From the NCBI GenBank assembly GCA_963920665.1, contig OY987273.1, forward strand, positions 17,052,501 to 17,116,500: 64,000 nucleotides of DNA, given 5' to 3'. Position 1 is the first letter of the stretch. Every line of letters starts with the position of its first letter. Positions 22,920-35,413 of this stretch are shown here, one piece after another. The stretch is from Straminergon stramineum (taxonomy: Eukaryota; Streptophyta; Bryopsida; Hypnales; Calliergonaceae). The notes under the pieces are model-generated. The model worked only from the letters and a program-made list of their open reading frames with translations, made no database searches and was not told the DNA's origin. The translations under genes and the position numbers were made by a program.

Positions 22920-23840
22920 TTCCTATGTTTAAAGATGGAAAATGAAATGACGAGGAGAAGGGCTTTCCCAAGTCTCCATTTTTAAAAAACACTTCCTATG
23001 TAGATCAAAAGATTTTTTCTTCATGCATCTCATGGTGTTAGTATTTTTTTTGTACATCGTTTCCCCACAAAGGGAATGTCTCCTCCAAATGTACTCCCTC
23101 TAAAAATTAAAATAGGAAATGGTCATGTTGAATTTTACATGAGCACGAAGAAAAAAAAATTGTGAAGGAGAAGAGCTTCCCCAAGCCTCCATTTTTAAAA
23201 ACCATTTCTTATGAAGATCAAAAGATTTTTTCTTCATGCATCTCATGGTGTTAGTATTTTTTTTGTACATCGTTTTCCCCCAAAGGGAATGTCTCCTCCA
23301 AATGTACTCCCTCTAAAAATTAAAATAGGAAATGGCCATGTTGAATTTTACATGAGCACGAAGAAAAAAAAATTGTGAAGGAGAAGAGCTTCCCCAAGCC
23401 TCCATTTTTAAAAACCATTTCTTATGGAGATCAAAAGATTTTTTCTTCATGCATCTCATGGTGTTAGTATTTTTTTTGTACATCATTTATTCATTTCCCC
23501 CAAAGAGAAGGTCTCCTGCAAATGTACTCCCTCTAAAAATTAAAATAGGAAATGGTCATGTTGAATTTTACATGAGCATGCGGAAAAAGAAAATGTCAAG
23601 GAGAAGAGCTTTCCCAAGTCTCCATTTTTTAAAACCACTTTTGATGTAGATAAAAAGATTTTTTCTTCATGCATCCCACAGTTTCAGTATTTTATTTGTA
23701 TATCGTTTCCCCCCACAAGGAAAGGTCTCCTTTTAATGTACTCCCTCCAAAAATGAAAGTAGGAAATGGTTACGTTGAATTTTACATGACCACATGGATG
23801 GATGAAGAAGAAATAAAATGTTAGGAAGAAGGGCTTTTCC
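22920..23840. repeat. Tandem repeat of about 213 bp, four units
   Basis: The marker TCATGCATC recurs at 23021, 23234, 23447 and 23667, giving periods of 213, 213 and 220 bp. Units contain an A/T-rich run, TTTTTTTGTACATC and CAAATGTACTCCCTCTAAAA. The second and third units are the most alike and the fourth has diverged. Confidence 0.85.
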
Positions 23841-24019
23841 AACTCTCCACTTCGTCAACCAATTCTCTTTCTTTATTACTTAATTAACTTTTGATCACTT
23901 TGTCTTGAATGCCTCATTCTTAGAATTTTCTGGAGTTAATCCTCAGAAAAGGGGGGAGCGGTACTTGAAAAGTTTGAACACCTTCCCTCCAATTTGTTAG
24001 GGCGGAAACTCAAACTCAT

Positions 24020-24540
24020 GTTTTTTGCCGCCCCTGACCCGTGGACGCCCCTGACCCGAGGTCACCCCTGACCCGCGGTTGCCCCTAACCCGAGGTCGCC
24101 CCTGACCCGCGGTCGCCCCTGACCCGAGGTCGCCCCATACGCAGCCGCTCCCATCGTCATGAACTGGGGAAGACCTTTTGGAATCCGAGACCCGCGGTCG
24201 CCCCATTACCTGCGGTCGCCCAAGAAATGACCTGTGGTCGCCCTATATGCAGCTGCCCCCTGTACCTGTGGTCGCCCCATTACCCGCGGTCGCCCAGGAA
24301 ATGACCTGTGGTCGCCCTATATGCAGCCGCCCCCTGTACCCGTGGTCGCCCCATTACCCGAGGCTGCCTAGGAAAAGACCTGTGGTCGCCATATGCAACC
24401 GCCCCCCTATACCCGCGGTCACCCTGCACCCGAGGTCTCCTTCCAGAAACTGTAATTTTTCCTGAATGGCAGTTTCTGAACAGTGGGACCCAGACCTGTG
24501 GTCGCCCAAGACCCGCACGCGCCCTAAGCGACTTCGGGTA
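24020..24540 (+). repeat. GC-rich array, type 1
   Basis: Units of GACCCGCGGTCGCCCC and variants (ACCTGTGGTCGCCC), with an internal higher-order unit containing TATATGCAGC. It is C-rich on the plus strand. It ends about 200 bp before the ATG of the intact plus-strand WCHI gene, with a TATA-like TATTTAAG at its edge. Confidence 0.85.
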
Positions 24541-24546
24541 TTTAAG
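24539..24546 (+). promoter_or_regulatory. TATA-like element
   Basis: TATTTAAG at the downstream edge of the array, about 200 bp before the ATG at 24744. The spacing repeats what is seen at 13.7 and 27.65 kb. Confidence 0.4.
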
Positions 24547-24743
24547 GGGATACTGGATTCCCAAATCGTCACTTCCTTTGTCGCACCGCGCCTTTCATCC
24601 GCCTTGAAGCGTCTAACTGCCGGTTCGTGGATTGGAAGTTTGGGCATCTACACGTGTTGTGGCTTCCACGTTCACGAGTTCATTTCTTCGGTTATATTAT
24701 CAACAAAAGTCTAGTTCTCTTTACGCTAGAGTGACACGACAAG

Positions 24744-26303
24744 ATGACGAAGAAGAAAGGAGATCGCTATAGCAGGCAACGACGCGCCCTTCTTGACCCA
24801 GCGGCTAAGGCATATCGGGGATGGCGTCATGTAAATTCCGATTGGACCTTGACGACTTGCAAGTTATTTGTGGATTGGTGCCATATCGACAAGCTCTTCC
24901 CTTACCATCGACACATTCACCATGTGAAGCAAAACCAAGCAAATATTCATTACTGCAAGGATGATGCATTTGTCCAGAGATGTATTGAAGTGTACCGAGC
25001 ATTGTACGGAAAGCGAAAAATTCCACGGAGCGAAGTCTCAATGGGCATATGCCAAATGGTATATGCAGAGTTACAATTGGGGAAAACGGTAGATAGGATG
25101 ACCTTCAAGACATCCAAGAATGTCACGCTTCCAGATACAAAAGACATTCCCAGAGCGGGTCCTTCAAATAATCCTCGAGATGGGCTAGGGCCCAAAAAGA
25201 ACATTATAGAAGGAGTGGCAAATGAGGATTATGTTTGGTCAACGTCAACTGGAGAATCGGACTCCAATGAAGAGCCATTGCCTGAACCTAGGGACAGGAT
25301 GGAAGATACATCAATGGAAGAAAACTTAGCATTGGTGGTATCAGAAGAAGGCAACATGCAACAGACCACACCAACGGATGGAGAACCTTTTATGTATGTG
25401 GAACCAATAGGGGTCCGTCCTCCTGAAGATGACGAAGTGTTCCATTACGTGCAAGCTCGCTTGCAAGAAATTAATGAAGATAGGTTGGATGGGGAGAGTG
25501 AAGCCGAAGAAGAGATTCCTTTGACCTTGATGAATTTGCCTTCCATGGAAGGATTGCGTGAAATGGAACAAGAACATCAAGGTGTACTTGGAGAAGACAA
25601 TAAACGGCGGACGAAAGAATCCTATAAAGTGGAGTTGGAGATGCTTTTAAAGGATCTTGAAGAAAAAGAAAGGGAGTGTGAGATCATCGAGAAGCGAAGC
25701 GCACAAGAGATTCAGGTTGAGGATGTGGGCACCCTCAAAGAACTAATTCAAGCTGGACAAACTCGTTTGGCAACCCAACAAAGAGAAATGGAACAACTGG
25801 AACAATTTTACCTCAAGTTCAATAAGGGAGAAGATGGAGGTTCTAGTTCAAATGTCAATCCTGTTATGGATGAACGACTTCAAACAATAATGGGAAAATG
25901 TAGGATGGAAGAAAACAACCTTGCCATTGAAAAAGGAGGTGTGGAAAAGGCAAGATCGACATTGAACCGCTTGAAGGAGATGAAGGATGCAGATCCTATT
26001 GACCGGTCGTTGCAATCGGATTCATTGTCTGTGGATGTTGAAGATTCATCATCCACTACGGAAATAGAGAAGTTGAAGATGAAGTTAGTGTCTGTGAAAA
26101 GATTGGAACAGAAGTTGGAGGAAAAGATGTCGTGGCCGAAGGCACACATCAGGTTCATGTCATTGTTCAAGAAGTGGTGGATCCAAAATAAGATGTGGAA
26201 CCATGACCTGACTCTTTTGAAGAGGGAAGAGAGAGTGGCAAGAGCCCAAATAGAATTGGAAAAGAAGAAAAGGGAAGAACAAGGGGAAATGGATGGAGTA
26301 TAA
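24744..26303 (+). CDS. WCHI-domain coiled-coil protein, intact
   Basis: An uninterrupted frame of 519 codons from ATG 24744. A basic start (TKKKGDRYSRQRRALL) leads to the WCHI domain (WTLTTCKLFVDWCHIDKLFP, FVQRCIEVYRALYG, MVYAELQLGKTVD). The usual VDWST is VDRMT here. The rest is an acidic linker and long coiled coils ending in a basic helix. No RING finger is present. It is a paralogue of the 17.6 kb minus-strand gene, with the same length class and a similar C-terminal RFMSLFKKWW segment. The upstream array plus TATA-like element would be its promoter. Function unknown. Confidence 0.65.
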   Translation: MTKKKGDRYSRQRRALLDPAAKAYRGWRHVNSDWTLTTCKLFVDWCHIDKLFPYHRHIHHVKQNQANIHYCKDDAFVQRCIEVYRALYGKRKIPRSEVSMGICQMVYAELQLGKTVDRMTFKTSKNVTLPDTKDIPRAGPSNNPRDGLGPKKNIIEGVANEDYVWSTSTGESDSNEEPLPEPRDRMEDTSMEENLALVVSEEGNMQQTTPTDGEPFMYVEPIGVRPPEDDEVFHYVQARLQEINEDRLDGESEAEEEIPLTLMNLPSMEGLREMEQEHQGVLGEDNKRRTKESYKVELEMLLKDLEEKERECEIIEKRSAQEIQVEDVGTLKELIQAGQTRLATQQREMEQLEQFYLKFNKGEDGGSSSNVNPVMDERLQTIMGKCRMEENNLAIEKGGVEKARSTLNRLKEMKDADPIDRSLQSDSLSVDVEDSSSTTEIEKLKMKLVSVKRLEQKLEEKMSWPKAHIRFMSLFKKWWIQNKMWNHDLTLLKREERVARAQIELEKKKREEQGEMDGV

Positions 26304-27165
26304 ATTAGGTGGCTCTTGTTTCTTTTATGACTATGTACTTCTTCCAAGATATATGAAGAAAAAGGCTTTGTCCTTATTTTTGCTGAAATACAAGAATGTT
26401 TATTTTTATTTTTTGTGTATGAAAATGTGATTGCATTTGGATCCAAACATTTGAATTTTTGACAAATTTTGATGATTTGAAGTTATGTGAATGTTAATTT
26501 CTTGTTAAATTTGTGTAGTGTTTTAAAAAAGAAAAGAATTCTAGTAACTTTGAGTCTACACAAAGAACCCTCAATAAATTTAAGTTGCATCATCCATGAG
26601 AGTTTCAATATAAGTTTATATGGTTTCATTTTTCAGTATTTTAACATATGGTTTGAACATATTGTAAATGACAACATTCCCATGCCCTTCACCTCGTGAA
26701 TGTATGGATTCTTCTTGAGATTTATAATTTGGGAAAAAACATCCTAAAAAGGTACTCAAAAGAATACTTTTGGAATTGATAGAGAAATGGAAGTTATACA
26801 TTTTGAGTTGTGGATTCCATGTATATGGTTTGATCAACCAATGTTGTCCCCCATTTTTCTTTTTAATTTGAAAGAGAAAGTTCTTAATTTTTTCCACATT
26901 TGAGTACAAGCTAATTCTATTTATTTTTTATTAAGTTTGTTGGAATGGATTTGAAATGAGTTTCCCTTCATGTGGTTGTTTAAAAAAAAAATTGCATTCT
27001 TTAAGTCTATGACCATACTCTCGAAAATCTTTTTTTGAAGTATCTATAAATACCACGTGAAACCCTTGGATAGTGTTTAGGGTTTAATAAAATCTCTATC
27101 TAAACTAGGATGACTTTCATCTAGAAACTCAGCGATGGAATGCTAACGGGATAACAAAAATGGCC
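26304..27165. other. Intergenic, nothing recognised
   Basis: AT-rich 3' flank of the WCHI gene. A single TTTAGGGTTTAA-like telomere half-unit occurs near 27075. No coding frame is convincing. Confidence 0.4.
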
Positions 27166-27169
27166 TTGG

Positions 27170-27640
27170 GTCCTAAAGCGTAAGCGCGGTCGCCCTTCGA
27201 GTACCCGAAGTCGCCTCTTGAGACCCACGGTCGCCCCCTTCTACCCGCAGTCGCCCCCCCTGGACCCACAGTCGCACCTCTTGGACCCGTAGTCACCCCC
27301 CCTAGACCCACAGTCGCCCCCCCCCCTGGACCCGTAGTCGCCCCCCCCAGACCCGCGGTCGCCTCTTTCTACCCGTAGTCGCCCCTCCTTCCACCCGCAC
27401 TCGCCCCCCTTACCCACAGTCGCCTCTTTTTCGACCCACAGTCGCCCCGTTTGGACCCGCAGTCGCCTCTTTTTCGACCCGCAGTCACCCCCCTTGGACC
27501 CGCAGTCGCCCTTTGATCTACATGCGCGCTCCTAGTGCAAACCGTCGACCCGCAGTCACCCACGGGGCGAGTGCGCCTGTTACGATGTCGCCCGTTTTCA
27601 GCACCCATTCTGGCTCTCAGGGGGCGACTTGCGGTGCTAG
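27170..27640 (+). repeat. GC-rich array, type 1
   Basis: Units of GACCCGCAGTCGCCCC with C-run length variation, C-rich on the plus strand. The array ends about 240 bp before the ATG of the hAT transposase, with TATAAAG between them. Confidence 0.85.
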
Positions 27641-27651
27641 CAGGACGGCAG

Positions 27652-27658
27652 TATAAAG
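27652..27658 (+). promoter_or_regulatory. TATA box
   Basis: TATAAAG in GCAGTATAAAGCTG, directly after the array and 231 bp before the ATG at 27883. It is the best TATA match of the array-associated genes. Confidence 0.5.
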
Positions 27659-27882
27659 CTGAAGGCCCGGACTGTGGTTTTCACCTTGCTTCAGGGATGA
27701 ACTCTTGCCTTGAATCTTCGAAAGAGGCTTCTTGCGGATGTTTGGTTCTTTGGAGGGCAACGACTTGGTTTGTGTGGTTTAAAAGACCGTTCAAAGCAAG
27801 TGGCTTTGCCATTCTTTTTTCTAAATCAAGGCTTTGATTGATATGATAATATTGTTTGAAGAACTCATAGGCGAGGAACAAT

Positions 27883-30800
27883 ATGGCTAGTCGGGGTGAG
27901 GGGAGGAGGACTACCATTAACGATACAAGGAGAGCCACGAAGGAGTGGGACCCTTGGTTGGTTGTAGACATTGACTGTCGATTTGCGGGAAACACACGAA
28001 CATGTGTTTTCTGTGGGTGGACCTCCGTATTTGTACGAAAGCGGGCATTTTGTCACTTTGGATTTGGCGGGAGGACTGCATCGGAGCGATGTAAGAAAAT
28101 CCCATGGGCAGTATTGCAAAAGTTCAGGACTTGTGGTGGGGTTGTTCCAAAGGAAATGAGCTTTGAATAAATGCATGAGGAGGTTCCAGAATTTGATGTT
28201 GTAGACGAGACTGTGGTTGAGCCTATGTTGGAGGGGGATAGGGAGAGGTCAGAGGAGCCTAGTGCTACGAATGAACCAATGCTCCCTATTACAAATTCAG
28301 GAGATTCCACTCCTCAAACAATTTTGAGAAGGAGGAATAACCCTTCCATTTCTAGGCAAACTAGCATGGATGAGGCATTACAAAGTAGCATGAGAGCAAA
28401 GTTAGATACCATGTGGGCTTCCTTTTTTTATGAGGCTAGCATCGCGTTCAATGTTGCGCGCCATCCTGCCTTTGTGAAAGCAGTGAAAGAGACAGCGGCA
28501 TCAGGACTACGATACCAACCGCCCTCATACAATGCTTTGCGTACAAGAATGATAGAGCCAAAGAAAGAAAGTGTTTCTAAAATGGTCACTGAGCGGACAA
28601 AGCACTCTATCGAAGTTTATGGAGCGACTATTTGTTCGGATGGTTGGTCTAATACTAATAGCCGTCCATTACTAAATTTAATGCTCGTGTGTCTTGCGGG
28701 GGATGTGTTTCTTGGATCGGTGGACACCACGGGGGAGAAGAAGGACATTGCGTACACAACCAATATGATGGCGCAATACATAGAAGAGGTTGGCCCCCAA
28801 AACATTGTCCAACTGTGTACGGACAATGATGCTGTCCTGACGGGGACTTTGAAGGCATTACAAGAGAAATATCCTCACATGTATACCCAAGGATGCGCAG
28901 CACACATTTTGGACTTGCTTTTGGAAGACTGGGCAAAGGATGTCAAGGTGACGAGAATAGTACGACGTTGTACGCAAATAGTAAAATACATCAAGAGGTA
29001 CCATTCCACATTGGCTCTCTTCGGAAAGTACTCCCCGGACAAGGCATTGCGAATGCCTTCTAAAACACGCTTTGTAGTGAACTTCCTCATGATATCATGT
29101 GTGGTGGAGTGCAAGTCAGCATTGATGCGAGTGATAATGGATGAGACATATGTGCAATTTGAGGCTAGTTTGGAACGTTGCCAAAATGGAGATGTATTGA
29201 GTGCGCGAGCCCGTATAGCGCGGAATGACATTCATGTGGAATCTTTTTGGGTGGAGTGTGAGAATTTTTTGCACATGGTGGAGCCCGTCATTATTGCTCT
29301 CTGAGTGTTTGATGGGAAAGCCCGGGCAATGCCTAAGGCTTGGTTGGTTATGAAGACTCTTCAAGAGCACGTGTGGAGCTTGAGAAACAAACCTTTTTTT
29401 CTGAATGATGAAATTGCAACGAAGTTTGAGATGCAATTCGAGGCTCGTTGGAAATTGATGCTCACAAACCTAAACTATGCAAGGGCACTCTTAAATCCTT
29501 TCTTGATTGAAGTAGGAACCCTTTGTAACGACGGTGTGGCCAAAAGAGCCTTAAATCGGGTGCTTCGAAAAATGAGCGAGTCATTGGGATTATCATACAT
29601 GGAGGCATTGCAGGAGCTCACGCAGTTCAAAGAGAAGACAGGTCCTTTTGACCCCTTAGAAGAGGCTCTTGATATTACACAATGTAAACTAATGCCTCAT
29701 GAATGGTAGAATCTTGTGGGTGCTAATGTTCTCCCAAAAATTGCAATGAGAGTTCTATCTTTGACGTGCTCAGCATCATCATGTGAAAGGAATTGGAGCA
29801 TGTATTCGTTTGTGCACAATAAAGTGCGAAATCGCCTAACCACATCCAAGGCGGAAGCATTGGTGTATATCTACACCAACAGTAAACTTGAACGTGAGAA
29901 ACATGGACGCAATCCTATAGTGTTCTACGAAAAGTACCTTATGGATGGAAATACCTCGAAAGAGAATAAGGAGCCATTAGGTACAGGATCATCAGGGGAT
30001 GGCGACCTAGTTAGAAGGGCTCGAGCTAATGAGGACATTAGGCTGGTAGAAGAGCGTCTACGTGGAAATATTTGGACAGGACTGATTCGTAGTGAAAAGA
30101 GTCCTCCACGGAGACACAACTATGGAAATACATTTACAGCTGAGAATAATACGTACTACTCTGAGGAGGAGGAGGTTCAACGTGCACCGCGAAGGCCCCC
30201 GCAACCCTACGTCTCTGCTAGGGATAGGAATGTACCTCCTCCAATAAATTCATCACCAACTCGGGTAAGTAGTCCCGACAACCCCAATGAAGGCATACAT
30301 AGTCCAATGCCCATAAGAGCTGAGGAAGCAAGATCTCCAAATGTCGTAGATCAAGGTTCTACAAGGGTAATGAACCTACGAAGTACTGCTCGAATTGCTG
30401 AGGTAAATGAAAGGCAAGAGGAGGCAACACCACCAGCACACGTCAAAGATGTTGTGCTTACAAGCATTCCACTTTCTCCATTATGAAGCCCCTTAAGAAC
30501 AGAAAATGTGGAATATGATTCAGACTTGCCCTTGTAAGCTGTTATGAACCGGAATCGTACGGTGCCCTTAAGTGGAGGAGGAAACGCAAACAATGCTAGG
30601 GCGACTAGGTCTATACCAACCTGTGCGACTAGGCCGCCCTTGCATAATAGTCCTCTTAGGACAGTTGATAATGAAGGCCATACTTCAGCTCCGCAACCCA
30701 CTCAACCCTCCTCTAGTTCTGGCCTTGGAGAATCATCCTTGCTCGTGCGTGAAGGCACAAGAGGACAGAAAAAGCGATTGAGGAAGACGCAAGAGAGGCT

Positions 30801-31161
30801 ACAAAGAAATCCCAAACGACAGAACCATGTTGTCCAAAGATTCATCATGGGTGAAGCCAATTCGAATCGAAACATCGGGCAATCTAGTAGAGGCGGACAA
30901 CATCCTGCATCCAACCTTGATGGAACAAGAGATGCATTGAGGTTGACTAAACGATTGGTGCAAACTAGCAGCGATGGTGTCGTGGATACTGAAGTGCGGA
31001 ACGTGAACTCAGAGGTAGAACATGAAGTGCAAAATGAACGAGTACAAAGGGAGGTTGACGAGAATGATAACCGTGATGATAATGATAGGGGGGAGGAGTC
31101 GGATGATGATTCTGACCCTGACGCTAATGAGGTGCCTAGTGATTACACATTTTCACCGTAA
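27883..31161 (+). pseudogene. hAT-superfamily transposase, five stops and no frameshift
   Basis: One frame of 1,093 codons. A BED-like zinc finger region (CVFCGW..H) comes first, then a DUF659-type core (GATICSDGWSNTNSRPLLNL, FLGSVDTTGEKKD, NIVQLCTDNDAV, GCAAHILDLLLEDW). The hAT C-terminal dimerisation motif follows (SASSCERNWSMYSFVHNKVR), then a long disordered, acidic tail. Internal stops are TAA 28168, TGA 29302, TAG 29707, TGA 30484 and TAA near 30535. Each is one C-to-T step from Gln or Arg codons, and there is no indel. Such transposases cut and paste DNA in the nucleus. Terminal inverted repeats and an 8 bp target duplication were not found by eye. An array and TATA box precede the start. 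Confidence 0.75.
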
Positions 31162-32039
31162 CTTTATAAATATAGATTTAGAGGTAGTGAAGTGGTAATG
31201 TAATGCTTTTGCATAATTTTGGTGTGTTGAAGTTTTCTAGCTTAAGTTCATAGGCAAATGGCCTATAGATGAGTTTTGTGTAGTATCTACTTTAGTATGA
31301 AAGCATGATAGTGTTAGAATTACAAAGTTTTGTTCAATGTCTTTAGTGTGGACTTCTACAGGTATAGACGTGGAGATCTTAACAAAGTTCATGGAAGTAC
31401 AATTGAAGTAGAAGTTCATTTATAAGATTGGGTCACTACTCTATTAGTGTGTACAACTTATAAATACAGTAATACTAATTATCCTTACTTTTTTCTTGTT
31501 TTTGTATCTATTTTTGGTGTACTTATTATATCCAATTGCGATATTGGCTTCTACACTTCAATAGGAGTAGAAAATTTGAATTAGAAATTCCCAACCATAT
31601 GTAATAAAAACATGTAGAACTCGGAGGCTCCTATGAATGAGTGAATGACCACAGAATGTGAAATACTTAATTTAAGGCTTAGGAGAATGCAATGGCACAT
31701 GGAAACTGAAGGATCCTAAATCGTGAGCAAGATTGAAATGGTTGTTATATCCATGTTTGCAATTGCAACGGCACACGAGGTTGCTCTTAACCTTTAACGG
31801 ATGGACTAGTGAGTATGAAAATCATCTCCAATGGAACTCTGTGTTGTGATGTACTTGCCTTTCCCCTCACAAAAATACTCATTTCCGGTATGAGGACTCA
31901 GTAAGATCTCTCTTTTGGGAATTGGGGCCCAATTTTCAAAGATGGACAATTGCATTTATGTCGTATATTAGAAGTTCTTATCATCCATGGAACAAAAGAA
32001 ATTCCTTGCGTATGGGATAAAGCCAAGATCACCCTTTTC
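31162..32039. other. Intergenic, nothing recognised
   Basis: AT-rich 3' flank of the hAT gene. It probably includes the right end of that element, but I could not identify a terminal repeat. Confidence 0.35.
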
Positions 32040-32240
32040 CTTACACCCGCGGTCGCCTTTACACCCTCAGTCGCCCTGAGTTGGACCCGTAGTCGCCCTG
32101 GATTTTGGACCCGCAGTCGCCCTCATTTTGGGACCCGCGGTCACCCTGGATTTAGGACCCGTAGTCGCCCTCATTCTGGTACCCGCGGTCGCCCCACCTT
32201 ACCCGCACGCGCCCCACCCGTAGTCGCCTATGGTGACGTG
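32040..32240 (+). repeat. GC-rich array, type 1, short
   Basis: About ten units of GACCCGCGGTCGCCCT type, C-rich on the plus strand, 100-300 bp upstream of the MULE-like coding blocks on the same strand. Confidence 0.8.
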
Positions 32241-32341
32241 GTCAAAGCTTTCCACGTCACTGTTGACAACCCGCCACGTAAGATAAAAATTTTGGCTGCC
32301 CTGCCCGAAAATCCTAAACCCTAATTTCACGCTCGTCAAAT

Positions 32342-35300
32342 TTGTCTCGTATATGTGACACTTGTCTTATACGACATGCGACATCAGACGAACAACTCGA
32401 CACCCAAACCCGAAAACACGTTCGACAGAACAACCCTGATTGCAATAATGAAAAAATGACTAGGGCCGCTATACATTTCGGAGATCATACGCACCTTGTA
32501 GCGAAGGGCATGTACAGAGACTCCGCGGAGAAAATCTCAGGACTCATTGCATAGTAGGTGGCCAAAACACCCACGGCCACCAACTCTGCAATTTCACTCT
32601 CCGCCAGCAAAGAGTTCCTCATAAACTATTTGTTTCACAATGGAGAGGGGGAGAAAGAAATGTTGAAGGGAGAGGAACTAGAGGAAGTCATGGATCGATT
32701 CCAATTTCTAAGCAATCCGAATATTAGAAATTTCATATCATCATTTCGCTCCAACAAGGGAGGGGTCATCAACAACATTATGACAATGAAGAAAGAGTCA
32801 AAGTTCAAGTTCATACATGATAGTGTCTTCCCAGGACAGGGAAGGGAGAAGGTCTACCTCTTCCAAATGCTCACAGAAGGACCCGGAAGTGGAGTGGACC
32901 TCGTCAAACGAATGCAACCAAGAGGGGATTTACAAAATGCATAGATAATGATTGACCACGTCAGATGCATCAATGAGTGGAGCACCAAAGCATGCCACGT
33001 GTACAATGCAAAGTACAAAAATGTCATGACCGTGGCCACGTGCGATATGCAATTAGAGAACACGAAGATCCAAGTCCAATTTTGGAGATCTCTAAATACG
33101 GTCATAGCAAGACATGGAGCGAAACACACCAACTTCAAAGGATTCATGGCAGATAGTGCGATGGCCAATTGGAATGCGACACGGATTGTCTACGGAAGTG
33201 GGTCGCCCAATGAGAAAATGGAGAATCGCAAGAGAATGTATTTGTTGCATTGGATTAGTTCACCCCACAAGCATACTCAGAAGCACGTCAAAGATGCATT
33301 CCAACAACACATTACCCTCTACAAACAATACAAAGAATCCAAGACTATCGAAGAAGCAGAGACGTGGTACCTTGCAATTCAATCCTGGTGGTTGTCATCG
33401 GGTGCTGCAAGTGAAGAAGACCTTCATCACTTGGACCACTGGCTAGCCTTCTGGCATTTTCGATACCTACAGTGGGGAGGCTTCATGACTATGGTAAGTG
33501 ACTTCATAAGTTGATTTTGAAGTATCTGTTCTCCTCTATCTAAAGCAGTTGTTGAAAAATAGAGGTGTACCCTCCAAACTTAGAGGCATGTACATGGAGA
33601 CTTTGATTGAGAATATTCCAATAGGAATTACTTTTACCTTTTATGAATTCATTGATGAGCATGTGAGGGGGGGCCCAAATGGGGGGTCAAGGATAGGGCA
33701 CCTAGACCTTAGTCGAATTCGATTGAAGGTTCTAGGCTCCCAAATGTTACTCTTTTTTGAAAAACTCCCACTCAAGAAGGAGCTCTTGGACCCCCTCTTG
33801 AGAATCTCATGTCAGTCTTTTTCCTCCAAGGTAGATGTCTCTTGTAGTGCTCATTCATAGAGAGAAGAATCTCTTTCGTATTTTTACATTCACAAACGTC
33901 TTGGTGTGTAAGCAAATGAGGTTCATACATTTGCAATGAGTCCAGGATGATCACATGGGCTATTAACCCTCGAATATGAAATTCGATGTCCTCACTTATG
34001 TGTTATGGATGGATGGATTTGTAGAAATTGAGTTTGGTGGAGAAGACCAACCTACCTTTTTGTAATCTATCTGAAACGATTCACAACAAACAGCTTCAAA
34101 TGTCAGGAAAGCGAGGAAACAACCTCTTCGACACAACTTGCGATGATAGCATTCGTGCATGGATGCAAATGGCCAAGTATCGGGCATACCTGAGAGGACA
34201 TGCATTTGGATCAGGGCCATCCAAGGGGGAGCTCAAACTCAGAGCTACAAGACGAAGTGGATGTCCCATGAAAATCGCAGAAGCGTTGAACACGTTGTCT
34301 GGAGCAGAGGGGGTGGGAACCAGAATACCACACTTGGAAGGAGAGGAAATCTTTGGGAGCACAAAGAGGAGGTTGGACATACCCATCAGTGATGCCGGAG
34401 ATTCACACAGACCAGACAAAGTGAACTTCTCTCAGCCGTGTGTGAGAACCAAGTCTACAACGGCTTTTCTTCAATCTTTGGAGGGCCCAGGTGAACAACC
34501 TTAAACTGAGAACCCTAAACATGTCACTATGGCATTTGAAAGTGACTGTGACACTTGCAAGTGGCACATTGCTAGGATTAGCCACAAGTCCAATGCAAAA
34601 TGCCATGCTCAACAACGGACCACCAACATGAGGTGCACCTCCAAAATCGCAAGGGGAAGGAAGGGAACACCAGCTCCAACCTATCGAGGCCGAAAAGAAG
34701 ATTATGGGAGCAAGTAGGAGGTGGTGGTCAACTTCTCGTTCTATTGGGATGACATTGAACGATGTATAAAAGGTACAAAAAGGAAGTAGGTCATTGATTG
34801 GCCTAAGGTACCAAAGGTGTGGCCTGTTCTCAGTGGGACCAACCTCAATAGGGAGGAGACTCTACTACTACAATATGCACGCTTCCACCTTCAAGAAAGG
34901 CCGACATTGTCTCCATGGAAACTCTTCACCATGTCTAAGGTTTTCTAGTGTGTCTTGTATGGCCAACCAATGCCCAAAAACTCAAATGCATATCCAACGG
35001 TTAGGAACAACTGAACCATTCGGAGGATAGCCAATGCACCAACTACGGAACAATGGAACAAGTGGGAAAGTGCAGCAAATGTTAGAGGACAAATAGTGGG
35101 AGTCACCTTGCTCCCCTTCCTAGGCCTTGGTGCAATAGTGGCGCTTGAGACAGGGACAGACACTAACAAAAACATCTATCAAATTATAGTGGGTATGTTC
35201 CCCACATGCACATGCCCAGACTTCGTGAATATGGTTGTTTCAGCTATTGGAGGTCGACAACAATACGTGAATTGCAAACACCTATACTACTTGTATAGGT

Positions 35301-35413
35301 ACTTCTGCAAGATGGACATCCATGAAGACAAATTCATTCATGCACCTAGTTATAGCTTCAATGAACTAAAGATACTCCTAGTTCAAGCAGGAATCATCAC
35401 AATTCCAAAATAG
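32342..35413 (+). pseudogene. MULE-like transposase core with SWIM finger, decayed
   Basis: Coding blocks in order: RAAIHFGDHTHLVAKGMYRD; PTATNSAISLSASKEF; then, after an in-frame TAG at 32942, CDMQLENT and FKGFMADSAMANWNA, which hold acidic residues suited to the second catalytic aspartate; IQSWWLSSGAASEEDLHHLD and FWHFRYLQWGGFM. A short GT-AG intron (33494-33548) follows. Later blocks include NLPFCNLSETIHNK and KGELKLRATRRSG. The end carries a SWIM-type finger: CTCPDF, then VNCKHLYYLY (C-x-C..C-x-H). MULE transposases commonly end in SWIM fingers. Two TAGs sit at 32552 and frames change several times between 33.6 and 35.1 kb. The N-terminal zinc region of this family is missing here but present at 12.65 kb. 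Confidence 0.6.

Noticed and set aside
27120..31700. Terminal inverted repeats and 8 bp duplication for the hAT element
   Set aside because: I looked on both sides and found no convincing pair by eye; a computed self-alignment would be needed.
13190..32240. GC-rich arrays as CRISPR arrays
   Set aside because: Units are degenerate and contiguous with no unique spacers of constant length, and the genome is eukaryotic.
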